Shown: one piece after another, positions 44,052 to 53,703 of the stretch | Layout: each line of letters begins with the position of its first letter | Numbering within the stretch: the stretch's first letter is position 1 | From: Streptomyces griseus | Lineage (GTDB): Bacteria; Actinomycetota; Actinomycetes; Nanopelagicales; Nanopelagicaceae | Assembly (NCBI GenBank): GCA_945865365.1 | Contig: CAMBDL010000010.1 | Location: 1 to 56,383 of the forward strand | DNA: 56,383 bases | Direction: 5' to 3' | Notes under the pieces: generated by a model | The model's input: the letters and a program-made list of their open reading frames with translations, nothing else | The model's database searches: none | Told to the model about the DNA's origin: nothing | Made by a program: the position numbers and the translations under genes

Positions 44052-44630
44052 TTAAGCACCTTTACGTATCTCCACAATGCGCCCACGCTCAACTCCCTCT
44101 AAATCCACCTCATGGAGCAGGGCCTTTGGAAGGTTTTTCATCTCCTCTTCCGCTGATTTGCCCTTTATGGCCATTAATGAGCCCCCCGTCTTAAGAAGGT
44201 GCCAGCTAATCTTCTTTAGCTTTTCTAATGGGGCTACCGCCCGCGCCGTTACATAGTGCGCTGTTGTGCGTACATCCTGAGCCTGCCCCCGCACTACCTC
44301 GATATCAAGGCCTATGACAGCCTCTTTGAGGAACTCAACTCGGCGCTCAAGTGGCTCAATGAGCGTTACATGCAGATCTGGCCGCGCCAGAGCGATAACT
44401 ATCCCTGGTAGACCGGCGCCAGAGCCGATATCAAAGATGATTGAGCCCTCTTTAAGGAGGGTTATTACGGGTAGGCAGTTGAAGATATGTCTATCCCAGA
44501 TACGCTCAGCCTCGCGCGGGCCTAATAAGCCACGCTCGATTCCAGCTGTTTCAAGAAAATGAGCGTAGGCGTGGACCCGATCGATATCTGGAAAGTAGCG
44601 CTCGATTAGAGTTTCACGTGAAACATCCAC
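44052..44630 (-). CDS. rsmG: 16S rRNA (guanine-N7)-methyltransferase RsmG (GidB)
   Basis: A 192-residue methyltransferase that modifies G527 of 16S rRNA. The S-adenosylmethionine motif IFDIGSGAGLPGIV is at about 65-78 and the family motifs TLIEPLERRVEFL and VTARAVAPLEKL follow. The start is GTG at 44630 (VDVSRETL with Met initiation); its first codons overlie a parS site. It follows jag directly and leads into parA, the normal actinobacterial series. Confidence 0.95.
   Translation of the reverse strand: MDVSRETLIERYFPDIDRVHAYAHFLETAGIERGLLGPREAERIWDRHIFNCLPVITLLKEGSIIFDIGSGAGLPGIVIALARPDLHVTLIEPLERRVEFLKEAVIGLDIEVVRGQAQDVRTTAHYVTARAVAPLEKLKKISWHLLKTGGSLMAIKGKSAEEEMKNLPKALLHEVDLEGVERGRIVEIRKGA
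44610..44625. other. parS site inside the rsmG 5' end
   Basis: AGTTTCACGTGAAACA matches the ParB site at 15 of 16 positions and keeps the perfect 14-bp palindrome GTTTCACGTGAAAC. It encodes VSRET near the start of RsmG. It is 588 bp from the second site. Confidence 0.95.
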
Positions 44631-45173
44631 TTAGGCTGGATAGATGACGACGAAGCGGTGTGGATCTTCCCCGTCGGACTCGCTACTCAAACCAAGCTCC
44701 TGAATAGTGTCGTGGATGATTTTGCGCTCAAAGGCGTTCATAGGCGCGAGTTTTATCGAGCTACCTGTTGACTTTGCCTCATCTGCCATCTCTCCCGCTA
44801 ACTTCTTAAGCTCTGAACGGCGGTTGGAGCGAAAGTTGTCGATATCGAGCATTAATCGGGAGCGATCACCTGTGGCTGTTTGAACAGCCAGGCGTGTGAG
44901 CTCTTGAATCGCATCGAGTACCTCTCCCTGGCTACCTACGAGGTGGCGTAGCTTTCCGCCGACGATAGCCAGTGAAGCACGGTCGTTTTCAACATCGATA
45001 TCGATATCTCCATCTAGGTCGGCGATATCTAATAGCGCTTCTAGGTAGTCAGCGGCGATATCGCCCTCTTCCTCTAGTTTTGCACCGGCTTTGACCGGTT
45101 TTGCCTCTACGGCTGCATCTGCGACCTCTTCTATAACAGCCTCTACAACTGCCTCACTCTTTGTCTTTGCCAT
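44631..45173 (-). CDS. jag: RNA-binding protein Jag/KhpB (KH and R3H domains)
   Basis: A 180-residue RNA-binding protein with a KH domain (about 50-115, with LVGSQGEVLDAIQEL in place of the GXXG loop) and a C-terminal R3H domain (about 118-178, with PMNAFERKIIHDTI). The N-terminal Jag_N domain is absent; instead there is an acidic, Ala/Glu-rich segment of about 40 residues. It lies between yidC and rsmG and regulates, in other bacteria, cell division and small RNA function. Confidence 0.93.
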   Translation of the reverse strand: MAKTKSEAVVEAVIEEVADAAVEAKPVKAGAKLEEEGDIAADYLEALLDIADLDGDIDIDVENDRASLAIVGGKLRHLVGSQGEVLDAIQELTRLAVQTATGDRSRLMLDIDNFRSNRRSELKKLAGEMADEAKSTGSSIKLAPMNAFERKIIHDTIQELGLSSESDGEDPHRFVVIYPA

Positions 45174-45235
45174 ATCTCGCTCTCCCTGTCGGGTTTGTAG
45201 TGAATTAATACTATTTGTCCTACTTTGTCTTGTTT

Positions 45236-46138
45236 TTACTTCTTTTTCTTCTTCTTTTTTGGTTGATTTCGTTGGCCTTTAAGATCCTCTGGGGTTTCAG
45301 GGTTTTCAACGTCAGGGCTCTCTACAACGCCACTCTTCTTAGCTCTCTTGTGTTGAAGCTCCTCATAGGCGGGAGATCCAGGTGTTGGATTTCTTTTAAT
45401 GACGTAGTACTGCTGTCCCCATGTCCACAAGTTTGTTGTCGACCAATAAATTAAAACACCAATTGGAAAGTTAACCCCTGAGACTGCAAAAATAACTGGG
45501 AATGCATACAGCATAATTTTTTGCTGTTGCAACATCATATTGTTGCTTGAATCCATTTTGGGCATTCCCTTCAACATCAACTGACGTTGTGTGGTGAAGG
45601 TTGTTAGCGACATAAACGCGATCAAAATAACAGTGACTACTTTTACGGTAGTTATATCTGTACCTAAGAATGTTTGTGAAATCGGTGCGCCGAAAAATCT
45701 AGCGTTAGCGGCGCTTACTACGTCTTCTTGTGTAAGCACGCCGTGTTTAACGGGCGGGTTTTTCCCTATTCCATTTAAAACAGTGAAAAGCGCAAAAAAG
45801 ATCGGAGCTTGAGCAAGGATTGGAAAGCATGATGCCAATGGGTTTGTTTTATGCTCTTTGTAAAGCTTCATCATCTCTTCAGATTGTTTTTGGCGATCAT
45901 CCTTGTACTTCTTTTGGATATCCTTCATGTGTGGCTGAAGGGCGGTCAATGCGCGCTGGCTTTTAATCTGTTTAACAAAGAGTGGGATTAAAATAATACG
46001 GATTAAAATAACAAGACCAACAATTGCCAGCGACCACGACACCCCACTATCGGTTCCAAAGAATGGAGAAAGCACGTCATGAATAGTTGTAATGACCCAA
46101 GAAACCGCTATATATAAGGGGTTTAGGATAGTATTCAT
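45236..46138 (-). CDS. yidC: Membrane protein insertase YidC
   Basis: A 300-residue insertase with five hydrophobic segments. An N-terminal helix is followed by the substrate groove with ILIRIILIPLFVKQIKSQRA, where a basic residue in the first groove helix is expected, then the coiled helical hairpin, and GVLIYWSTTNLWTWGQ. It ends in a lysine-only tail (KKKKKKK) that should bind the ribosome. It starts 3 nt after yidD and is in the rpmH-rnpA-yidD-yidC-jag operon. Confidence 0.96.
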   Translation of the reverse strand: MNTILNPLYIAVSWVITTIHDVLSPFFGTDSGVSWSLAIVGLVILIRIILIPLFVKQIKSQRALTALQPHMKDIQKKYKDDRQKQSEEMMKLYKEHKTNPLASCFPILAQAPIFFALFTVLNGIGKNPPVKHGVLTQEDVVSAANARFFGAPISQTFLGTDITTVKVVTVILIAFMSLTTFTTQRQLMLKGMPKMDSSNNMMLQQQKIMLYAFPVIFAVSGVNFPIGVLIYWSTTNLWTWGQQYYVIKRNPTPGSPAYEELQHKRAKKSGVVESPDVENPETPEDLKGQRNQPKKKKKKK

Positions 46139-46141
46139 TAT

Positions 46142-46366
46142 TTAGGCTCCAACCTTTTCTTTAATTGCGTAATCGACACCGCCATGTGACCATGGGTTAC
46201 ATCGCACTAAACGCCACGCGCTCATTGCTACGCCTTTGATCCCATAGGCCTCGATCGCGCTGACTGCATAACTAGAACACGATGGGTAGTACTTACAACG
46301 AGCGCCAAACATTGGAGAGATCCATTTTTGGTAGATTTTTATTGGGGTGATTAAAAACTTTCTCAT
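46142..46366 (-). CDS. yidD: Membrane protein insertion efficiency factor YidD
   Basis: A 74-residue protein with the family pattern PIKIYQKWISPMFGARCKYYPSCSSYAV split as PIKIYQKWISP and CKYYPSCSSYA, and the WRLVRCNPWSHGG end. It assists YidC at the inner membrane. The ATG overlaps the rnpA stop by 4 nt. Confidence 0.95.
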   Translation of the reverse strand: MRKFLITPIKIYQKWISPMFGARCKYYPSCSSYAVSAIEAYGIKGVAMSAWRLVRCNPWSHGGVDYAIKEKVGA

Positions 46367-46719
46367 TTTTTCACCGCCCGCTCCTTGGCTTTTCTAACAA
46401 GATTGCTAATAACTTCTTGTATTTCACTGGCACAATCAGCACTCGCTGCATTATTTAGACCACGCACAACCAGTAAACTTCCATGAGGCAGTTGTGTATA
46501 GCAATCGCGTAAACAGTGGCGAATTTTCCGCGCTAACCGGTGGCGCGCAACTGATCCACCAACAGCTTTACTGATAATTAATCCTGCGCGGGCAGGTTCA
46601 GAAGTATCGTTGGTAATATAGAGGTAGCCGACGAAGTTGGTCGATGTGTATCGAATTCCACTCTTCGTTGCGCGGGCGAAGTCGCCGCTCTCAGTAAGGC
46701 GTGCAGTTTTAGCAAGCAC
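46363..46719 (-). CDS. rnpA: Ribonuclease P protein component
   Basis: A 118-residue basic protein of RNase P, which matures tRNA 5' ends. The RNR-like region reads RHRLARKIRHCLRDCY (about 55-70). GTG starts at 46719, 20 nt after rpmH. Order rpmH-rnpA-yidD-yidC is universal around dnaA. Confidence 0.94.
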   Translation of the reverse strand: MLAKTARLTESGDFARATKSGIRYTSTNFVGYLYITNDTSEPARAGLIISKAVGGSVARHRLARKIRHCLRDCYTQLPHGSLLVVRGLNNAASADCASEIQEVISNLVRKAKERAVKK

Positions 46720-46739
46720 GGGAGTCTGCTTATAAATCC

Positions 46740-46877
46740 TTACGCTGAAAGTCGGGCGCGACCCTTAGCGCGGCGGGCTGCAAGAACTGCGCGACCAGCG
46801 CGTGTTGCCATGCGTGCACGGAAGCCATGCTTCTTGGCGCGACGTCGGACGTTAGGTTGGAAGGTGCGCTTTGTCAT
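46740..46877 (-). CDS. rpmH: 50S ribosomal protein L34
   Basis: A 45-residue, very basic protein found by reading the minus strand: [19 protein letters not shown], then [19 protein letters not shown]. This is L34, normal in length (44-47). A TTAGGAG site lies 6 nt upstream of the ATG. It is the first gene of the leftward series from the origin. Confidence 0.97.
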   Translation of the reverse strand: MTKRTFQPNVRRRAKKHGFRARMATRAGRAVLAARRAKGRARLSA

Positions 46878-46939
46878 GTGAAACTCCTAAGATAAAAAAT
46901 CTGGCGATCGGTCAGAAATACGGGGGAAGCGAGGGTGTA

Positions 46940-46969
46940 ACGGTAGAGGTCTGGGGATAAGGCGGTCAA
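46940..46969 (-). promoter_or_regulatory. Probable rpmH promoter with DnaA box in the spacer
   Basis: Minus-strand TTGACC (46969-46964) and TACCGT (46945-46940) are 18 nt apart and 63 nt upstream of rpmH. A DnaA-box-like TGGGGATAA (46952-46960, 8 of 9) sits in the spacer, so DnaA bound here could block the promoter. Confidence 0.55.
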
Positions 46970-47137
46970 ACTCAGTTTTCTAGCTAGGACGGCCGTCTTA
47001 CTCTGTGGATAACTAGTTGCTTTTTCTGCCTTTACGCTCTACTTTTCAACCCTCTCCACAGATTATCGCTTTGAGGGCTTGTTTCAAGGTCTCAATCTAA
47101 GGTTTAGACCACAGGCTGTGGATAACTTTGTGGATAA
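46952..47137 (+). promoter_or_regulatory. DnaA boxes upstream of dnaA
   Basis: The 274-nt gap between rpmH and dnaA has three perfect boxes TGTGGATAA at 47004-47012, 47117-47125 and 47129-47137, one near-match TGGGGATAA (46952-46960) and a weaker CTCTCCACA (47052-47060). The last two perfect sites are 12 bp apart and end 14 nt before the dnaA ATG, where bound DnaA would repress its own gene. The region may also be part of oriC. Confidence 0.85.
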
Positions 47138-47151
47138 CGGGAAGGTGTTGT

Positions 47152-48558
47152 ATGGATGTTAAAGAGATTGAGCTCAGCGCCTTATGGAGCCGAGTTATCG
47201 ATGAAGTTGCAGGTGATGCGCCTCAACACCGCGCTTTTTTACAACTAAGTAAACCTTTGGGTCTCTTACATAACAGTGATCAAACAACATTGTTGATTGC
47301 TACCCCTAATCTTTTCGCTAAAGATGTTTTAGAGAGCCGTTTGCGTAGCGTGGTTAGTGAGTTTTTAACTCGTGAGCTCGGGGAGAGAACAAATATCGCT
47401 GTCACGGTCGATGAGACTTTGGAATCTGGGGCTACACCACAAGCAGATATTGATATCGAGTTTGTTGTTCCTAAAAGTGGAACAGGCCGTGATGGCACTG
47501 CTGAACAAAAGAGTGCTGTTTCAGAGTTATCACAGTTAAATCCTCGTTACACATTTGAAAAATTTGTTGTTGGTTCATCAAATCGTTTCGCTCATGCCGC
47601 TGCAGTTGCAGTTGCTGAAGCGCCAGCAAAGGCGTACAACCCTTTATTTATTTACGGTGAATCAGGGTTAGGTAAAACCCATCTCCTGCACGCTATTGGC
47701 GCTTACGCTAAAGAGTTATATGGTCATGTGCGCGTTCGTTATGTCTCATCTGAAGAGTTTACAAACGACTTTATTAACTCAATTCGCGATGATAAGGCAT
47801 CGGCTTTCCAACGCCGTTATAGAGATCTCGATGTTTTAATCGTTGATGATATTCAGTTCTTAGAAAATAAAGAGCGCACACAGGAAGAGTTCTTCCATAC
47901 ATTTAACACGTTATACAACGCTAACAAGCAGATAGTTATCTCTAGTGACCGGCCACCAAAACAGTTAACAACTTTGGAAGATCGTCTTCGTAGCCGCTTC
48001 GAGTGGGGTTTAATTACCGATATTCAACCTCCAGAGTTAGAAACTCGTATCGCAATTCTGCGCAAAAAAGCTGCGCAAGATAAATTAAATGCACCTGATG
48101 ATGTTTTGGAATACATCGCTAGTAAAATCTCCTCGAATATTCGAGAGCTTGAAGGCGCCCTTATTCGCGTAACTGCTTTTGCCTCTTTAAATCGCCAGAG
48201 TGTGGACTTATCGTTGGCCGAGATTGTTCTTAAAGATCTCATTCCAAACGAGGGGAACCCAGAGATCACTGGTGCAACGATCATGGCCCAAACCGCGGTC
48301 TACTTCTCACTAACCATCGATGATTTGTGTGGCACTTCTAGATCGCGAGTTTTAGTTAACGCTCGTCAGATCGCTATGTATTTATGCCGGGAGTTAACCG
48401 AGCTCTCACTTCCAAAAATCGGTCAAACATTCGGCGGGCGTGACCACACCACGGTTATGCACGCCGACCGAAAAATCCGTCAACTAATGGCTGAGCGCAG
48501 ATCGATCTATAATCAGGTCACTGAGCTCACCAATAGAATCAAACAACAGGCCCGGTAA
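47152..48558 (+). CDS. dnaA: Chromosomal replication initiator DnaA
   Basis: A 468-residue initiator. Domain I is at about 1-85; domain II is short (about 90-125), unlike the long acidic linkers of Streptomyces. The AAA+ domain has Walker A GESGLGKT (169-176) and Walker [10 protein letters not shown]. The box-binding domain IV has [15 protein letters not shown]. The ATG at 47152 has GGGAAGG upstream; an in-frame ATG 8 codons earlier would overlap a DnaA box and is rejected. The gene is divergent from rpmH and followed by oriC and dnaN. Confidence 0.98.
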   Translation: MDVKEIELSALWSRVIDEVAGDAPQHRAFLQLSKPLGLLHNSDQTTLLIATPNLFAKDVLESRLRSVVSEFLTRELGERTNIAVTVDETLESGATPQADIDIEFVVPKSGTGRDGTAEQKSAVSELSQLNPRYTFEKFVVGSSNRFAHAAAVAVAEAPAKAYNPLFIYGESGLGKTHLLHAIGAYAKELYGHVRVRYVSSEEFTNDFINSIRDDKASAFQRRYRDLDVLIVDDIQFLENKERTQEEFFHTFNTLYNANKQIVISSDRPPKQLTTLEDRLRSRFEWGLITDIQPPELETRIAILRKKAAQDKLNAPDDVLEYIASKISSNIRELEGALIRVTAFASLNRQSVDLSLAEIVLKDLIPNEGNPEITGATIMAQTAVYFSLTIDDLCGTSRSRVLVNARQIAMYLCRELTELSLPKIGQTFGGRDHTTVMHADRKIRQLMAERRSIYNQVTELTNRIKQQAR

Positions 48559-48874
48559 CCGCCGGAATAGGTGGAAATGACCCTTTTGCCATTTTTTACC
48601 CCCAGTTGGGGATAACGTGTGGATAACTGTGGAAATCTCAGGGTTTTTTGTGTATAACTAACAGGCGCGGTGGAGATGAAAAGGAAGGGGTTTGTATGTC
48701 GCAGTTAAATGTCCACAGCTTTACCCCCTCTATCCACACCCGTGCAACGCTAACAATCGCCTTTGAGCAGGGGTTTTCTTGCTTACCCACAGATGTTGGC
48801 TCTGGCTACTACGACTACCTTTATATATATAGATCTAGATATGAAACGAACCTTTCACTGAATTGGGGTACCGA
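48559..48874. other. oriC: Replication origin oriC (dnaA-dnaN interval)
   Basis: This 316-nt interval has no convincing gene. DnaA boxes, plus strand: TGGGGATAA (48607-48615), TGTGGATAA (48618-48626, perfect), TGTGGAAAT (48628-48636), TGTGTATAA (48649-48657). Boxes in the opposite orientation: ATGTCCACA (48709-48717), CTATCCACA (48730-48738, 8 of 9) and TTACCCACA (48783-48791, 8 of 9). An AT-rich stretch TTATATATATAGATCTAGAT (48821-48840) next to dnaN is a candidate unwinding element. The two opposed groups and the AT-rich end make a compact origin. Confidence 0.9.
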
Positions 48875-50005
48875 ATGAAGTTCACAGTTGAGCAATCTGT
48901 TTTAGTAGACAGTGTTAATTGGGTCTCTAGAAGTCTTTCAACGAGACCTATTAAAACCGAGCTTCTAGGAATCGTTATTGATGCCACTGGTGATCAAGTG
49001 TATTTATCTGCCTCCGATTTAGAGACTGCCAGTAAAGCCCATTTTCACGCCGAGATAAAAAAGGGCGGAAAAGTATTAGTCCCAGGCCGTCTACTTGCAG
49101 AGATCTCTCGAGCCCTTCCCAACAAACCAATTGTTTTCGCATTAGATGGAACACGGGTATTAGTAACGAGCGGAAGTGCAAAATTTACCCTTCCCACATT
49201 ATCTGTCGATGAATATCCAAACCTTCCCGAACTACCAGATACAACTGGAGTTATTCCTAGCGATGTATTCGCGACAGCGGTTGCACAAGTAGCCATTGCT
49301 GCCGGAAGAGATGATTCACTACCGACTCTCACAGGCGTACACATTGAAATCAACGAAGATACGGTTACGTTGGCGGCAACAGATCGCTACAGATTAGCTG
49401 TGCGAGAGATCCAATGGCAGCCCTCAACACCTAATATCTCAACGTCATCTCTACTCCGCGCTCGCACAATCGCAGATGCAGCTAAATCTTTAACTGGCAC
49501 TAAAAACGTCTCTGTCTCATTTGCTCCCACCACCAGCAACGACCGTTTAGCTGGCTTCGCTAGTGACGGAAAAACAATGACATCTAGAATGTTAGATGGA
49601 ACCTTTCCCCCATACCGACACCTGCTACCCCAAGAAGTAACAACCACTGCCTTAATTGATGTGGCCACTCTTCTTGATTCGGTGCGACGCGTCGCCTTAG
49701 TTACCGACAAAACCGTACCTCTGCGTTTAGATTTTAATAATAACTCCCTATCCCTTGAAGCTGGGGCTGGAGAAGAGGCACAAGCAACTGAAGCGATAGA
49801 GATCCTCTTAACCGGTGAACCAATTTCGATCGCATTTAATCCCGTCTTTTTAGCCGATGGTTTAACCGCTGTTGGAACCAAGTTTGTTCAAATATCCTTC
49901 ACAGGAGCTAATAAACCAGCCATCCTTATGGGCAAGAGCGATAAAGACGGTACGTTAGTTGAAAACTACCGTTATTTATTAATGCCTATGCGTTACGCCT
50001 CGTAA
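48875..50005 (+). CDS. dnaN: DNA polymerase III beta sliding clamp
   Basis: A 376-residue clamp of three similar domains (about 1-120, 121-245, 246-376), with LTGVHIEINEDTVTLAATDRYRLAV in the middle shown as TGVHIEI and AATDRYRLAV, and the end YLLMPMRYAS. The ATG at 48875 is preceded by GGGG and gives the usual MKFTVEQ start; a TTG 4 codons earlier is rejected. It encircles DNA and holds the polymerase. RecF follows 14 nt later; the gnd gene that sits here in Mycobacterium and Streptomyces is missing. Confidence 0.97.
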   Translation: MKFTVEQSVLVDSVNWVSRSLSTRPIKTELLGIVIDATGDQVYLSASDLETASKAHFHAEIKKGGKVLVPGRLLAEISRALPNKPIVFALDGTRVLVTSGSAKFTLPTLSVDEYPNLPELPDTTGVIPSDVFATAVAQVAIAAGRDDSLPTLTGVHIEINEDTVTLAATDRYRLAVREIQWQPSTPNISTSSLLRARTIADAAKSLTGTKNVSVSFAPTTSNDRLAGFASDGKTMTSRMLDGTFPPYRHLLPQEVTTTALIDVATLLDSVRRVALVTDKTVPLRLDFNNNSLSLEAGAGEEAQATEAIEILLTGEPISIAFNPVFLADGLTAVGTKFVQISFTGANKPAILMGKSDKDGTLVENYRYLLMPMRYAS

Positions 50006-50019
50006 CAAAAAGGATATTT

Positions 50020-51114
50020 GTGCGTATTAACAAGTTGGCTTTAACCAACTTTCGTTCGTATCCAAACCTTGATATCTCTTTTGAACCTGGTGTTGCAACC
50101 TTTATAGGTGACAACGGATCAGGTAAAACCAATATTGCTGAGTCTTTAATCTATTTAGCTTTTCTTTCATCGCATCGAGTTTCAAACAACACCCCGTTAA
50201 TCTCATTAAATACACAACAAGCGATTATCCGCGCAGAGATCGAACGCGATGACCGGGTATTAAATGTGGACCTAGAGATAAATATAAACAAAGCTAACCG
50301 AGCGCGGTTAAACGGTAACCCAACAAGAAGCCAACGTGAAATTTTGGGAGCTTGTCAAGTAGTTTATTTTTCACCAGAAGATTTAGATTTAGTTCGAGGT
50401 GAGCCTGGAACCCGCAGAGATTTTCTTGATCGTTTATTAATCACCAGAAGCCCCAGACTAGCCGGTGTAATCGCGGATTATGAGCGAACAGTCAAACAAC
50501 GTAACGCTTTATTAAAAACTCGATCATCACAAAGCGCTTTAGTCCCATGGAATGAACAACTTGTTAACTTAGGGGCGCAACTAACCGCTGAACGAATCGC
50601 TTTAATTGAAGCCTTAAACCCATGGGTAGAGAGGAATTACACCCATTTAAATGAGTTGAAACCCGCCTCAATAAAGTATAAATGCAGCACTGAAAACGTC
50701 AGCGCACATGTCGAAAACAACATAAAGGTACTTACAAAAAGATTAGAGGAGGTTGCTTATCAAGAAATAGAGCGCGGTGTCTCATTAATCGGCCCACATA
50801 GAGACGACTTACATTTACAACTAGGCGACTTTCCAGCAAAAGGTTATGCCAGCCACGGTGAATCGTGGTCGATGGCGATTTCACTACGAATCGGATCATT
50901 TAATTTATTAAAGAGTGAAGGCGCTGAACCAATTTTAATTCTAGATGATGTCTTTGCCGAGCTAGACACCTCAAGGCGCTTAGCGTTAATGTCAATTACT
51001 CATATCGCTGAGCAGACAATAATCACAGCAGCAGTTGAAAGTGATTTACCGGCAGAGCTTCTAACGCAAAAGTTTTACGTAACACCCGGGCTGGTTAAGA
51101 AAGGTAAGAGCTAA
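50020..51114 (+). CDS. recF: DNA replication/repair protein RecF
   Basis: A 364-residue SMC-like ATPase acting in gap repair. Walker A is GDNGSGKTN (about 30-38), the signature region is at about 265-285 (SHGESWSMAI), and Walker B ILILDDVFAELD follows. GTG start at 50020 has AAAAAGG 7 nt upstream. Its stop overlaps the next start by 1 nt (TAATG). Confidence 0.96.
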   Translation: MRINKLALTNFRSYPNLDISFEPGVATFIGDNGSGKTNIAESLIYLAFLSSHRVSNNTPLISLNTQQAIIRAEIERDDRVLNVDLEININKANRARLNGNPTRSQREILGACQVVYFSPEDLDLVRGEPGTRRDFLDRLLITRSPRLAGVIADYERTVKQRNALLKTRSSQSALVPWNEQLVNLGAQLTAERIALIEALNPWVERNYTHLNELKPASIKYKCSTENVSAHVENNIKVLTKRLEEVAYQEIERGVSLIGPHRDDLHLQLGDFPAKGYASHGESWSMAISLRIGSFNLLKSEGAEPILILDDVFAELDTSRRLALMSITHIAEQTIITAAVESDLPAELLTQKFYVTPGLVKKGKS

Positions 51115-51572
51115 TGGAAAAACGCGATTTAGCCTTAGATCTTTTCAAAAGCTTTAAAACATCGGTAACAAGAAAAATTAACAAACCCGCCCCCACACAA
51201 AGAAGTGGACAACCGGGAGATCCAGAGTTGATAGGTGGAGTTTTAAATAATTTAATATCTGAGCGCGAATGGGATAGTGGTTTAGCTGACGGTAATTTAT
51301 TTATAACCTGGGCCGAGATTGTCGGCAGTGACATCGCCGCACATGCAACACCCGTGTCGATTGTTGATGGAACACTCACAGTGCGAACATCTTCAAGTGC
51401 GTGGGCCACCCAACTCTCTCTTGTGGCCAACGATCTACTGACAAGCATTAACAACAATCCTTCAGGTGCGACAATCTCCACGATTATCTTTATCGGCCCT
51501 CAGGCCCCCAGTTGGAAAAAAGGAGTGAGGAGTATTCGTAATGCTCGCGGTCCTCGAGACACCTACGGCTAG
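51114..51572 (+). CDS. DUF721 (DciA-like) protein
   Basis: A 152-residue protein of the DUF721 family, placed between recF and gyrB as in all Actinobacteria (Rv0004 of M. tuberculosis). The DUF721 core (about 60-140) has WAEIVGSDIAAHATPVSI and the ATQLSLVAND region. In bacteria without DnaC, DciA helps load the DnaB helicase, so it is probably the loading factor for DnaB encoded at 22.1 kb. The basic N-terminus is unordered. It starts by TAATG coupling to recF. Confidence 0.92.
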   Translation: MEKRDLALDLFKSFKTSVTRKINKPAPTQRSGQPGDPELIGGVLNNLISEREWDSGLADGNLFITWAEIVGSDIAAHATPVSIVDGTLTVRTSSSAWATQLSLVANDLLTSINNNPSGATISTIIFIGPQAPSWKKGVRSIRNARGPRDTYG

Positions 51573-51703
51573 AGAATCCACTAGGAACCCTCACCGATAG
51601 GCTCTTCGTTCGGCTATACCCACACACAAGGCTTTTCTTGGCTATATATAGTTGCCATTTACCACTAGGATAAAGGCTTAGAAAAGGGAATATCCCCATA
51701 GAG

Positions 51704-51721
51704 AGCCCTTAGAGGGCTTTT
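51704..51721 (+). terminator. Short terminator-like hairpin in the gyrB leader
   Basis: AGCCCT-TAG-AGGGCT followed by TTT forms a 6-bp stem with a 3-nt loop 26 nt before the gyrB start. It could end transcripts from DUF721 or attenuate gyrB; the U-run is weak. The remaining 175-nt gap shows no gene; a TATATATA tract lies at about 51643-51650. Confidence 0.45.
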
Positions 51722-51723
51722 AA

Positions 51724-53702
<1,979 letters not shown>

Positions 53703-53703
<1 letters not shown>

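Noticed and set aside
45241-45265. Purine/pyrimidine-rich tract near the yidC end as a repeat element
   Set aside because: It is the lysine codon run at the YidC C-terminus, not a separate repeat.
48648-48878. 76-codon plus-strand frame in the dnaA-dnaN gap
   Set aside because: It runs through the DnaA boxes and the AT-rich element and overlaps the dnaN start. No family resemblance; the region is better explained as oriC.
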